Counted from the first letter of the stretch, positions 20,238 to 28,616 are shown. The stretch: DNA of 64,000 bases from Rhizobacter sp. Root1238 (GCF_001425825.1 NZ_LMDM01000001.1:256204-320203), one strand, 5' to 3'. Program-made: numbers and translations. The notes: generated by a model from the sequence alone, not told the origin.

Positions 20238-21637
20238 TCCGCGCGCTGGCCGCGATGTTCGCGGCGGCGGGCGTGCTGCTACTGTCCGGTTGCGCCGCAC
20301 CGTCGGCGGCGCTGCCGCGCGATGCGGCCGATGCCGCGCTGCTGCGCGAGCACCCGCAGCGGCTGGTCGTCGTCGCGGTCGCGAACCCGCGCGAGCGCGT
20401 CGTGCCGCAGGCCGGCTCGACGCTGGCCACCTACAACGCGAGCCAGCGCTACGGTGCCGGCAGCGAGGCGCGGGCGACGCTCGAAGCGATCGAGCGCGAG
20501 CATGGCCTGCGCGAGATCGCCGCGTGGCCGATCAGCGCGCTGCGGGTGCACTGCGTGGTGCTGGAGATCGCGCCCGGTGCCGAGCGCGAGCAGGTGCTGG
20601 CCCGGCTGGCGCGCGACCCGCGCGTCGAACTGGCGCAGCCGCTGCAGGATTTCGACACGCTGGCCGCGCCGAGCGCCGCGACGACGGCCCCCGCCGCGGC
20701 TGCGGTCCCGTACAACGACCCCTACGTCGACCTGCAGCGCGGCTTCGTCGAAGTGGATGCGGTCGATGCGCACCAGCGTGCGCGCGGCGAAGGCGTGCGC
20801 ATCGCGCTGATCGACACCGGCGTCGACACCACGCACCCCGACCTGCACGGCCGCATCGTCGCGACGCGCGATTTCGTCGACGGCCGCGCGGCGCAATTCG
20901 ATGCCGACCGCCACGGCACCGAGGTGGCCGGCGTGATCGCCGCGGTCGCGAACAACCGGCAGGGCATCGTCGGCGTCGCGCCGCAGGCGACGCTGTCGGT
21001 CTACAAGGCCTGCTGGCAACGCCCCGCGACCGAAGGCGGCGGGGCGCGCTGCAACTCGTTCACGCTGGCGCAGGCGCTGGGTGCGAGCATCGACGACGGC
21101 GCCCGCATCATCAACCTGAGCCTCGGCGGGCCCGACGACCCGCTGCTCGCGCGGCTGGTCGGCACCGCGCTGGGCCGCGGTCGCATCGTGATCGGCGCGA
21201 TGCCGCCGGACGGCCGGCCGCACGGCTTCCCGACCGGCATCGCCGGCGTGATCGCGGTCGACACGGCGGACGGCGCCGCGAATGCCGCGCCGGACAAGGT
21301 GCTGCGCGCGCCGGGCCGCGACATCCTGACGCTCGAACCGGGCGGCCGCTACGACTACGCCTCCGGCTCGTCGCTCGCCGCCGCGCATGCCAGTGCGGTC
21401 GCGGCGCTGCTGCTGGAAGCGGTTCCGGCCCAGGGCGCCGCCGCGGTGCGCACCGCGCTCGAACGCAGCCGCAGCGGCGCGTCGATCAACGCCTGCGAAG
21501 CGCTTGCAACTCTTTTCGCTCCCACCCGCACCCACCGACAGGAGCAGGACGGTTCCGGACCGTGCGCTTCGCGCGGCAGGCCCACGGGTCCGCCAATCGA
21601 GTCGGGTGATGAAAGACCACGAGGAGCGATGCAATGA
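20234..21637 (+). CDS. Subtilase (S8 family serine peptidase), lipoprotein
   Basis: The product has 467 residues. The signal peptide ends in a lipobox (LLLSGCAAP), so it is probably lipid-anchored. A propeptide-like region runs to about 165. The catalytic triad is readable: Asp194 in ALIDTGVDTTHPDL, His227 in DRHGTEVAGVIAA and Ser380 in ASGSSLAAAHAS. The serine box departs from the usual GTSMAxPH: it is GSSLAAAH and lacks the Pro. The start ATG overlaps the anti-sigma stop (ATGA), and its own stop overlaps the next start. Tight coupling to sigma and anti-sigma genes suggests it may cleave an envelope substrate in this pathway, possibly the anti-sigma factor; this is inference. Confidence 0.88.
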   Translation: MIRALAAMFAAAGVLLLSGCAAPSAALPRDAADAALLREHPQRLVVVAVANPRERVVPQAGSTLATYNASQRYGAGSEARATLEAIEREHGLREIAAWPISALRVHCVVLEIAPGAEREQVLARLARDPRVELAQPLQDFDTLAAPSAATTAPAAAAVPYNDPYVDLQRGFVEVDAVDAHQRARGEGVRIALIDTGVDTTHPDLHGRIVATRDFVDGRAAQFDADRHGTEVAGVIAAVANNRQGIVGVAPQATLSVYKACWQRPATEGGGARCNSFTLAQALGASIDDGARIINLSLGGPDDPLLARLVGTALGRGRIVIGAMPPDGRPHGFPTGIAGVIAVDTADGAANAAPDKVLRAPGRDILTLEPGGRYDYASGSSLAAAHASAVAALLLEAVPAQGAAAVRTALERSRSGASINACEALATLFAPTRTHRQEQDGSGPCASRGRPTGPPIESGDERPRGAMQ

Positions 21638-22029
21638 CGATGACACGCAAGGGTTTCCTGGGCGCTGCCGCCGGCAGCACGGTGATGCTGTTCCTGCAGG
21701 CCTGCGGCGGTGGCGGCAGCGACTACAACGGCAGCCCGGCACCCGCGCCCGGTCCGGCGCCAGCCCCCGCGCCGGGACCGGCACCGCAGAGCTGCGGGGC
21801 GTCGAACGCGGCGATCACCGGCAACCACGGCCACGTGTTGACCATCCCGACGGCCGACCTCGATTCGGCCACAGCGATGACCTACGACATCCACGGCGCG
21901 GCCAGCCACTCCCACAGCGTGAGCTTCACGCCGGCGCAACTGCAGGCGCTGAAAGCCGGGCAGATCGTGGTCGTGACCTCGACGACCGACTCCCAGCATT
22001 CCCACGTCGTCACGCCCGGCTGCACCTGA
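21634..22029 (+). CDS. His-rich exported protein with Pro/Ala linker (unknown)
   Basis: The protein has 131 residues. The N-terminus MTMTRKGFLGAAAGSTVM looks like a degenerate Tat signal (one Arg, one Lys) and ends in LQACGGG, a possible lipobox. A Pro/Ala/Gly linker of about 25 residues leads to a domain of about 80 residues. That domain has three histidine pairs, GNHGHV, SHSHSV and QHSHVV, on predicted beta strands, plus two Cys. These HxH pairs suggest binding of copper, zinc or another metal. I do not recognise a named family. It overlaps the genes on both sides and belongs to the same operon. Confidence 0.8.
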   Translation: MTMTRKGFLGAAAGSTVMLFLQACGGGGSDYNGSPAPAPGPAPAPAPGPAPQSCGASNAAITGNHGHVLTIPTADLDSATAMTYDIHGAASHSHSVSFTPAQLQALKAGQIVVVTSTTDSQHSHVVTPGCT

Positions 22030-22529
22030 TGCGACGGCGGATGGTGGCCGCCGCGCTGCTCGCGGCGGGCGGGCTCGGTGCGTGGCCCGCGTTCGCGATC
22101 GAGGCCGGCCAGCCGGCGCCCGACGTCGAGCTGCCGGCGGCCGTCGACGCCGCGCCGCGGCTGTCGGGGCTGAAGGGCAAGCTCGTCTACGTCGACTTCT
22201 GGGCCTCGTGGTGCGGGCCGTGCCGGCAGTCGTTCCCGTGGATGAACGAGATGCAGGCGAAGTACGGCGCGAAGGGCCTGCAGGTCGTCGCGATCAACCT
22301 CGATGCGAAGCGGGCCGATGCGGACGCGTTCCTCGCGCAGGTGCCGGCGCGCTTCGGGCTCGCGTTCGATGCGGCCGGGGCCTCGGCGAAGCGCTTCGGC
22401 GTGAAGGGCATGCCGACCTCGGTGCTGATCGGGCGCAACGGCGAGGTGCTGATGGTGCACCAGGGCTTTCGCGAGGACGAGCGCCAGGCGCTCGAAGCGC
22501 GGTTGGCGGCAGCGCTCGCGACGCCGTAG
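22029..22529 (+). CDS. TlpA-like thioredoxin-fold protein
   Basis: The product has 166 residues. An N-terminal signal peptide (MVAAALLAAGGLGAWPAFA) sends it to the periplasm. The thioredoxin fold is clear: VYVDFWASWCGPCRQSFPWM holds the active site Cys62-Gly-Pro-Cys65, and GMPTSVLIGRNG contains the cis-Pro. TlpA/ResA proteins reduce specific disulfides outside the membrane, for example on apocytochromes or copper-centre proteins, and are recharged by DsbD or CcdA. A dsbD gene lies in the same run at 23912. The start overlaps the previous stop (TGATG). Confidence 0.9.
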   Translation: MRRRMVAAALLAAGGLGAWPAFAIEAGQPAPDVELPAAVDAAPRLSGLKGKLVYVDFWASWCGPCRQSFPWMNEMQAKYGAKGLQVVAINLDAKRADADAFLAQVPARFGLAFDAAGASAKRFGVKGMPTSVLIGRNGEVLMVHQGFREDERQALEARLAAALATP

Positions 22530-22550
22530 TTCTCAACTCAAGGATCTTCG

Positions 22551-22775
22551 ATGCGATCGATGCTTCGGGCAGCGGGCTGCCTGTGCTTGGCCGTGCTCGG
22601 CGGATGTTCCGCCTGGGCGCCGCCGCAGCCATGGGAGAAGGGCCAGCTCGCGCGGCCCGAGATGACGATGGGCGGCGATGCGCTGGGCGATCGCTATGCG
22701 CAGCACATCTACGCCAGCAAGGAGTCCGCCGCGGGCGGCTACGGCGTCGGAGGAGGTGGCTGTGGCTGCAACTGA
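22551..22775 (+). CDS. DUF4266 domain small lipoprotein
   Basis: The product has only 74 residues. The signal peptide ends with the lipobox VLGGCSAW. The mature part has the family-typical PWEKGQLARPEM and SKESAAGGYG stretches and ends in GVGGGGCGCN. The last residues, a glycine run followed by a Cys-Gly-Cys pair, are striking and conserved in the family as I know it. The CGC pair may be a metal ligand or a redox pair for TlpA/DsbD. The ribosome site of the next gene lies inside its coding end. Function unknown. Confidence 0.85.
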   Translation: MRSMLRAAGCLCLAVLGGCSAWAPPQPWEKGQLARPEMTMGGDALGDRYAQHIYASKESAAGGYGVGGGGCGCN

Positions 22776-23898
22776 CGCACGTGGCGCGCTGGTGCTGGCG
22801 GCGCTCGCGCTGCCCGGCGTGTGGGCCGGCAGCGCGGAGGCCCAGGGCGCGCCGGAGCACGGCCTCGTCGCGATCAAGCACCTGCACTACGAGGACTCGC
22901 AACCGGGGCTGCACCGCATCACCGTCGATTCGCCGTCGTTCTACCTGCTCGCGCCGCTCGGCCCGCGCTGGTCGGTCGAAGGCACCGCGGTGCTCGATTC
23001 GCTGTCGGGCGCGACACCGCGCTGGCAGAGCGCGGTCTCCAGCGCGTCGACGATGCACGAGACGCGGCGCGCCGGCGACCTGCGGCTGACGCGCTACCTC
23101 GACCGCGCGTCGTATGCGGTCGGCGCGAGCGTCTCGCGCGAGCACGACTACGACTCCGATGCGCTGTCGTTCAACGGCAGCTGGTCGAACGACGACAACA
23201 ACACCACCTGGCATGCCGGCATCGGCGCGAACCGCGACCGCATCCACCCGACCGATGGCGGCAACGTCGGCATCGACCGGCGCGAGCGCAGCGGCACCGA
23301 CCTGATCGCCGGTGTCACGCAGGCGGTGTCGCCGGTCGATCTGGTGCAGCTCGATGCGAGCCACAGCCTGGGCCACGGCTACTTCGACGACCCGTACAAG
23401 GACCTCGACGTCCGGCCCGGCCGGCGGCGCCAGGTGGCGCTGCTGGCGCGCTGGAACCACCACGTCGCCGACCTCGGCGCGACGCTGCGCAGCAGCTGGC
23501 GGGTGTACCGCGACAGCTACGGCGTGCGCGCCCACACGCTGCAGGCCGAGTGGGTGCAGCCGCTCGGCGCGCAGTTCGCGCTGACGCCGCTGCTGCGGTA
23601 TCACACGCAGGGCGCGGCCGACTTCTACAGCAAGTCGGCGGTCGACGCGAACGGCTTGCCGCTCTACCCGACGGTGGCGCCGGGGCAGTTGAATTCGGGC
23701 GACCAGCGGCTGTCGGCCTTCGGCGCGTTCACGGTGGGTCTGAAGGCCGAGTACAAGCTCGACGCGCTGTGGTCGGTCGACGCGAAGCTCGAGGCCTACG
23801 AGCAGCGCGGGAGCTGGCGTGCCGGCGGCGACGGTTCGCCGAATGTCGCGCCGTTCCGCGCACGCTCGGTGCAGCTCGGCGTCAGCCGGCAGTTCTGA
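22762..23898 (+). CDS. DUF3570 domain protein, predicted outer-membrane barrel
   Basis: The product has about 378 residues from the GTG at 22762, chosen because a GGAGGA site lies at 22750-22755; a GTG at 22756 is too close to it. It overlaps the end of the DUF4266 gene by 14 bases. A signal peptide (LVLAALALPGVWAGSAEAQ) precedes a long run of alternating strands. Motifs include LHYEDSQPGLHRITVDSPSF near the start and a C-terminal SRQF, the usual end of outer-membrane barrels. DUF3570 and DUF4266 genes are regular neighbours in many proteobacteria, as I recall, which suggests that the two products work together. Confidence 0.85.
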   Translation: MAATDARGALVLAALALPGVWAGSAEAQGAPEHGLVAIKHLHYEDSQPGLHRITVDSPSFYLLAPLGPRWSVEGTAVLDSLSGATPRWQSAVSSASTMHETRRAGDLRLTRYLDRASYAVGASVSREHDYDSDALSFNGSWSNDDNNTTWHAGIGANRDRIHPTDGGNVGIDRRERSGTDLIAGVTQAVSPVDLVQLDASHSLGHGYFDDPYKDLDVRPGRRRQVALLARWNHHVADLGATLRSSWRVYRDSYGVRAHTLQAEWVQPLGAQFALTPLLRYHTQGAADFYSKSAVDANGLPLYPTVAPGQLNSGDQRLSAFGAFTVGLKAEYKLDALWSVDAKLEAYEQRGSWRAGGDGSPNVAPFRARSVQLGVSRQF

Positions 23899-23911
23899 CG
23901 GAGACCCTTCG

Positions 23912-25726
23912 ATGAAGAACCTGTTGTTGCGGGCGTTGTGGCTGATGGCCGCGCTGCTGCCGTGGCGGGCGGTCGCGGCCGATGCGTTCCTCGACCCGGA
24001 CGCCGCGTTCCGGCTCAGCGTGCAGGCGCGCGATGCGCAGCACGTCGCGATGCATTTCGCGATCGCACCCGGCTACTACCTGTACCGCGAACGGCTCAGC
24101 GTGCAGGCGCTGCCGGCCGCGGCCGCCGCGGCCGAGCCGGCGATCCCGCGCGGCAAGACGAAGTTCGACGAGACCTTCCAGAAGGAGGTCGAGACCTTCC
24201 ACGATGAGGTGACGTTGGTGCTGCCCATCGCCGCCGGTGCGCCACCGTTCCGGCTGACGGTGGGCCACCAGGGCTGTGCCGAAAAAGGCCTGTGCTATCC
24301 GCCGGCCACGCACGCGTTCGACCTGAAGCCGGTGGCGGGTGGGTGGGCCGTGACCGCGGTGGCCGACGCGGACGGCGCGGTGGCGCCGCTGGCTGCCCCA
24401 CCGGTTGCCCCGCCGGCTGCTGCTCCCCCCGCCGCCGCCGAGACCGGCCGCTTCGCGAGCGCGTTGCAATCGCGCAGCCTGCTGACGGTGGCCGGCGTGT
24501 TCCTGCTGGCCGGCGTGCTGCTGTCGTTCACGCCCTGCGTGCTGCCGATGCTGCCGATCCTGTCGTCGATCATCGTCGGGCAGCGCGGCACGGTGTCGCG
24601 CTGGCGCGGCTTCTCGCTGGCTTCGGCCTATGCACTCGGGATGGCGCTGGTCTACACCGCGTTCGGCATGGCGGCCGGGCTGCTCGGCGAAGGCCTCGCC
24701 GCCGCGCTGCAGAACGCCTGGGTGCTGGGCGCGTTCGCGCTGCTGCTGGCCGGGCTGTCGCTGTCGATGTTCGGTGTCTACGAACTGCAGCTGCCGAATG
24801 CGCTGCAGAGCAGGCTGAGCGAGGTGTCGGGCCGGCTGCAGGGCGGGCAGTACCTCGGCGTGTTCGTGATGGGCGGCCTGTCGGCGCTGATCGTCGGCCC
24901 CTGCGTCGCGGCGCCACTGGCCGGTGCGCTGGTCTACATCAGCCGCACGCACGACGTGTGGCTGGGCGGCATCGCGCTGTTCTCGCTGGCCGCCGGCATG
25001 AGCGTGCCGCTGCTGCTGGTCGGCGTGTCGGCCGGCTCGCTGCTGCCGCGCGCCGGCGCCTGGATGGACCGCGTGAAGCATTTCTTCGGCGCGATGCTGC
25101 TGGCGGTCGCGCTGTGGATGGTGTCGCCGGTGCTGCCGTCATGGGGCTTGATGCTCGGCGCGGCCGCGCTGCTGCTGGCGAGTGCGGTGTACCTCGGCGC
25201 GTTCGACGGTGGCCCCGCGTCGCCGGGGCGCGCCGCGACGCGCGGCGTCGGCCTGTTGCTGGCGGTGCTGGCAGTGCTGCAACTGGCCGGCCTCGCGTCC
25301 GGCGGGCGCGACCTGCTGCAGCCGCTGCAGCACCTGGCCGGCGTGGGCACGGCGGGGCAGCCACGCGAGACGGCGTTGCCGTTCCAGCCGGTCGCCGACC
25401 TCGCGGCGCTCGATGCCGCGGTGCGCGCGTCGACGAAGCCGGTGATGGTCGACCTGTATGCCGACTGGTGCGTCGCCTGCAAGGAGTTCGAGTCGCTGAC
25501 CTTCACCGATGCCGCGGTGCGCGAGCGGTTGGCCGGCATGACGCTGCTGCGCGTCGACGTGACGGCCAACAACGCGCAGGACAAGGCCTTAATGCGCCGG
25601 TACGGCCTGTTCGGGCCGCCCGCGCTGCTGTTCTTTGCACCCGGCGGCGACGAGCGCGCCGACGCGCGGGTGGTGGGTTTCCTCGACGCGGCGAGCTTCC
25701 GGGAGCACCTCGACCAGCGGCGTTGA
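23912..25726 (+). CDS. dsbD: Thiol:disulfide interchange protein DsbD
   Basis: The product has 604 residues with the full three-part layout. After the signal peptide, the N-terminal periplasmic domain has CAEKGLCYPP (Cys122, Cys128). The central membrane domain has about eight segments with FTPCVLPMLP (Cys209) and VGPCVAAPLAG (Cys331). The C-terminal thioredoxin domain has DWCVACKEFE (Cys520, Cys523). It carries electrons from cytosolic thioredoxin to periplasmic partners. It follows DUF3570 by 13 bases and is the last gene of the long run that starts with the ECF sigma factor. TlpA at 22029 is the likely local client. Confidence 0.95.
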   Translation: MKNLLLRALWLMAALLPWRAVAADAFLDPDAAFRLSVQARDAQHVAMHFAIAPGYYLYRERLSVQALPAAAAAAEPAIPRGKTKFDETFQKEVETFHDEVTLVLPIAAGAPPFRLTVGHQGCAEKGLCYPPATHAFDLKPVAGGWAVTAVADADGAVAPLAAPPVAPPAAAPPAAAETGRFASALQSRSLLTVAGVFLLAGVLLSFTPCVLPMLPILSSIIVGQRGTVSRWRGFSLASAYALGMALVYTAFGMAAGLLGEGLAAALQNAWVLGAFALLLAGLSLSMFGVYELQLPNALQSRLSEVSGRLQGGQYLGVFVMGGLSALIVGPCVAAPLAGALVYISRTHDVWLGGIALFSLAAGMSVPLLLVGVSAGSLLPRAGAWMDRVKHFFGAMLLAVALWMVSPVLPSWGLMLGAAALLLASAVYLGAFDGGPASPGRAATRGVGLLLAVLAVLQLAGLASGGRDLLQPLQHLAGVGTAGQPRETALPFQPVADLAALDAAVRASTKPVMVDLYADWCVACKEFESLTFTDAAVRERLAGMTLLRVDVTANNAQDKALMRRYGLFGPPALLFFAPGGDERADARVVGFLDAASFREHLDQRR

Positions 25727-25770
25727 TGTTCGCGGCGCTGCACGCAGGTTCGCCGGGGGTGCCGCGTTCT

Positions 25771-25800
25771 TTCATGTGCTCAACAAAATGAACACATGAA
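25771..25800. promoter_or_regulatory. Perfect 8-bp inverted repeat over a start codon
   Basis: TTCATGTG (25771-25778) is matched by CACATGAA (25793-25800) around a 14-base AT-rich loop. The right arm contains the ATG of the small gene at 25796. The same stretch has a tandem TGAACACA repeat. It could be an operator or an RNA hairpin that hides the start. Confidence 0.4.
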
Positions 25801-26011
25801 CACAACTCGAGCCGCACCGCCCGCCGCGCCCGTCCACGCCGCTCTCACGCTGCGGGACCTGCGCGAACCCCATCCCGCCGACATGCGCTCGTGGCGCAGC
25901 GCGTCGATGACCGTCACCGAGCGGCCGGGCAACACCTGCTGCCACTACGTCGTGCTGCCCGATGGGCGGTTGTTCAAGATGCCGCTGCTGTCGCCGGCGC
26001 GGGTGAGCTGA
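25796..26011 (+). CDS. Small protein of unknown function
   Basis: This is a 71-residue reading frame starting MNTTRAAPPAAPVHAALTL. The second half (TERPGNTCCHYVVLPDGRLF) has a Cys-Cys-His group. There is no signal peptide or membrane segment. The upstream 30 bases are AT-rich and form an inverted repeat, which supports a real promoter or start region. Its last 38 bases overlap the end of the DUF72 gene on the other strand. I recognise no family; it may be a transcribed but minor gene. Confidence 0.5.
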   Translation: MNTTRAAPPAAPVHAALTLRDLREPHPADMRSWRSASMTVTERPGNTCCHYVVLPDGRLFKMPLLSPARVS

Positions 26012-26894
26012 GCCCGGTCGTCACCCCCAGCCGGGCGGCCAGGTGCGCCGCGTCGTACGGCGCGTGCACCTTGACGTCGTTGTCGAAGTAGCAGAACACG
26101 TCACGCTTCGCGCGCCGGGGCGCGGCATGGGGCGACGCGAGCCGCGCATCGGCCACCTGTCCGCCGTGGCGCCACGCCTCGATGCGCTGCGCCCAGCGGT
26201 CGAGCGCGGCATCGCCGTAGCCGCTGGCGTACAGCTCCTTGTCGCCGTGCAGCCGCAGGTAGACGAAGTCGGCGCTCAGGTCCTCGATCAGCGGCCACCG
26301 CTGCGCGGTGTCGGCCACCACCGGCGCGATGCGGTGGCGGCGCAGCAGCGCAATGAAGGCCGGGTCGACGAAGCTCGGATGCCGGATCTCCACCGCATGC
26401 CGCACGGGCCGCGTCGGCCCCGCCTTCAACCACGTGCGGTCGTCGAGGCGCGCGTCGTGCTCGCGCGCCAGCGCGCGTGCCGCGTCGGTGTCGTGCGGCA
26501 GCATCGCGAAGAAGCGGTCGAAGCGCTCGGCGTCGAAGGCCAGCTGCGGCGGGAACTGCCACAGCACCGGCCCGAGCTTGTCGCGCAGCGCGAGCACGCC
26601 GGACGCGAAGAAGTTGGCCAGCGGCGTGCGCACCTCCTTCAGGCGGCGCAGGTGGGTGATGTACTTCGGCCCCTTGACCGAGAACACGAAGTCGTCCGGC
26701 GTGTCGTCGTGCCAGGCTTCGTAGGACGAGGGCCGCTGCAGCGAATAGAACGAGCCGTTGATCTCGATGCTCGGCAGCATGCGCGACGCGAACGCCAGTT
26801 CCTGCCGTTGCGGCAGCTTCGGCGGGTAGAAGACACCGCGCCAGGGCGCATAGCGCCATCCCGAGATGCCGATTCGAACCGTGCCGGTGGCCAT
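25974..26894 (-). CDS. DUF72 domain-containing protein (YecE-like)
   Basis: The protein has 306 residues from the ATG at 26894. The beginning TVRIGISGWRYAPWRGVFYP and the segments SIEINGSFY, FVFSVKGPKYITHLRRL, VLWQFPP and AVEIRHPSF are the standard DUF72 motifs on a TIM barrel. Near the end DVFCYFDNDVKVHAPYDA is also typical. The molecular function is not established. It lies 54 bases downstream of the YifB gene on the same strand and is likely cotranscribed with it. Confidence 0.9.
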   Translation of the reverse strand: MATGTVRIGISGWRYAPWRGVFYPPKLPQRQELAFASRMLPSIEINGSFYSLQRPSSYEAWHDDTPDDFVFSVKGPKYITHLRRLKEVRTPLANFFASGVLALRDKLGPVLWQFPPQLAFDAERFDRFFAMLPHDTDAARALAREHDARLDDRTWLKAGPTRPVRHAVEIRHPSFVDPAFIALLRRHRIAPVVADTAQRWPLIEDLSADFVYLRLHGDKELYASGYGDAALDRWAQRIEAWRHGGQVADARLASPHAAPRRAKRDVFCYFDNDVKVHAPYDAAHLAARLGVTTGLSSPAPATAAAS

Positions 26895-26948
26895 GCGATG
26901 CGGCGGCAAGCCGCATGCCCGCGACCTGCGCGACCGGGGCCGGCCGGT

Positions 26949-28481
26949 TCATCCGGACGACAACGCGCGCCGGTACTGGACCGCCTCGGCCAGGTCGGCC
27001 GTTTCGATGGCCGGCCGGCCCGCGAGGTCGGCGATGCTGCGCGCCATCCGCAGCACGCGGTGGAAGCCGCGCGCGGACCAGCCGAGCCGGGTCGACACCG
27101 AGCGAAGAAAGGCCGCGCCGGCGGGGTCGAGCGCGCAATGCACATCGAGCGCATCGCCGTTCAGCTGCGCATTGCGACAGCCCTGGCGCGCCAGCGCGCG
27201 CTGCTGCGCCGCCGCGACGCGCTGCGCGATCGGTGCGCTCGCCTCGCCGTCGGGCGCCGCGGCCAGCGCGTCGGCCGGCAGCGCCGGCACCTCGACCTGC
27301 AGGTCGATGCGGTCGAGCAGCGGGCCGCTGATGCGGGCCTGGTAGCGCAGCACCAGGTCGGGCGAGCAGCGGCACGCGCGCTGCGGGTTGCCGAGGTGGC
27401 CGCAGGGGCACGGGTTCATCGCGGCGATCAGCTGGAAACGGGCCGGGAAATCGGCCTGCCGCGCCGCGCGCGAGATCGTGATGCGGCCGGTTTCCATCGG
27501 CTCGCGCAGCGCTTCGAGGGCGGCCCGCGGGAACTCGGGCAGTTCGTCGAGGAACAGCACGCCATGGTGCGCGAGCGAGATCTCGCCCGGCCGTGGCGGC
27601 GACCCGCCGCCGACCAGCGCCACCGCCGAGGCGCCATGGTGCGGGCTGCGCATCACCCGCTGCTGCCAATGCTCGGCGCGGAAGCCGCCGCTGATGCTCA
27701 GCACCGCAGCCGATTCGAGCGCCTCCTGGGGCGTCAGCGGCGGCAGCAGGCCGGCGAAGCGCTGCGCGAGCATCGACTTGCCGGTGCCCGGCGGGCCGAT
27801 CATCAGCAGGCTGTGGCCGCCGATCGCGGCGATCTCCAGCGCGCGCTTCGCGCCGGCCTGGCCCTTCACGTCGCGCAGGTCGGGCAGCGCGGACGGTACG
27901 CCCGGGCCAGGCGGCAGCGCGCGCGGCAGCGGCTCGCGCAGCGTCGGGTCGTCGGGGTCGTCCGGGCGCAGCGCCTGCACCAGCTCGAGCAGGTGCCTCG
28001 CGCCGTGGACCTCGATGCCGGCGACCAGCGCGGCCTCTTCGGCATTCGCCGCCGGCAGCACCAGCGCCCGCGCGGGGTTGGCCTGGGTCTGCAGCGCGAG
28101 CGCCATCGCCAGCGCGCCGCGCACCGGCCGCAGGTCGCCGGCGAGCGACAACTCGCCGGCGAACTCGAAGCGGGCGAGGCGCTGCAGATCGAGCCCGCCC
28201 TGCGCCGCGACGATGCCCAGCGCGATCGGCAGATCGAAGCGGCCGGACTCCTTCGGCAGGTCGGCCGGGGCCAGGTTCACGGTGATGCGCTTGTTGTGAG
28301 GGAACGCGAGGCCGCTGTTCTGCAGCGCGGCGCGCACCCGTTCGCGCGCTTCTTTCACCTCGGTGTCGGCCAGCCCGACCAGCGTGAAGGCCGGCAGGCC
28401 GTTGGCCAGGTGCACCTCGACCGTGACCTCGGGTGCCGCGAGGCCGTCGAGGGCCCGGCTGTGGACGACGGCCAATGTCAT
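26949..28481 (-). CDS. yifB: YifB/ComM family Mg-chelatase-like AAA+ ATPase
   Basis: The product has 510 residues from the ATG at 28481. The N-terminal Lon-protease-like (ChlI) domain reads VHSRALDGLAAPEVTVEVHL and VGLADTEVKEARERVRAAL. The ATPase core has Walker A MIGPPGTGKSMLAQR and Walker B HHGVLFLDELPEF. A CPCG/CRCSP cysteine cluster follows, and a C-terminal domain. ComM in Haemophilus and Vibrio is a helicase that promotes branch migration during natural transformation. A role in DNA uptake or recombination is plausible here, but no competence genes are near. Confidence 0.93.
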   Translation of the reverse strand: MTLAVVHSRALDGLAAPEVTVEVHLANGLPAFTLVGLADTEVKEARERVRAALQNSGLAFPHNKRITVNLAPADLPKESGRFDLPIALGIVAAQGGLDLQRLARFEFAGELSLAGDLRPVRGALAMALALQTQANPARALVLPAANAEEAALVAGIEVHGARHLLELVQALRPDDPDDPTLREPLPRALPPGPGVPSALPDLRDVKGQAGAKRALEIAAIGGHSLLMIGPPGTGKSMLAQRFAGLLPPLTPQEALESAAVLSISGGFRAEHWQQRVMRSPHHGASAVALVGGGSPPRPGEISLAHHGVLFLDELPEFPRAALEALREPMETGRITISRAARQADFPARFQLIAAMNPCPCGHLGNPQRACRCSPDLVLRYQARISGPLLDRIDLQVEVPALPADALAAAPDGEASAPIAQRVAAAQQRALARQGCRNAQLNGDALDVHCALDPAGAAFLRSVSTRLGWSARGFHRVLRMARSIADLAGRPAIETADLAEAVQYRRALSSG

Positions 28482-28616
28482 GCGAAGGTCCCTGTCGGAG
28501 GTGAGGGCCGCGATTCTGCCCAGGGAGGTGATCCACCGACACGGGGCATCTGTCCCCTGTCCTGACGGCTGAACCCGCACCATGAGAGGGCACTCCGGTG
28601 CGTGTTGTGTCAATCG

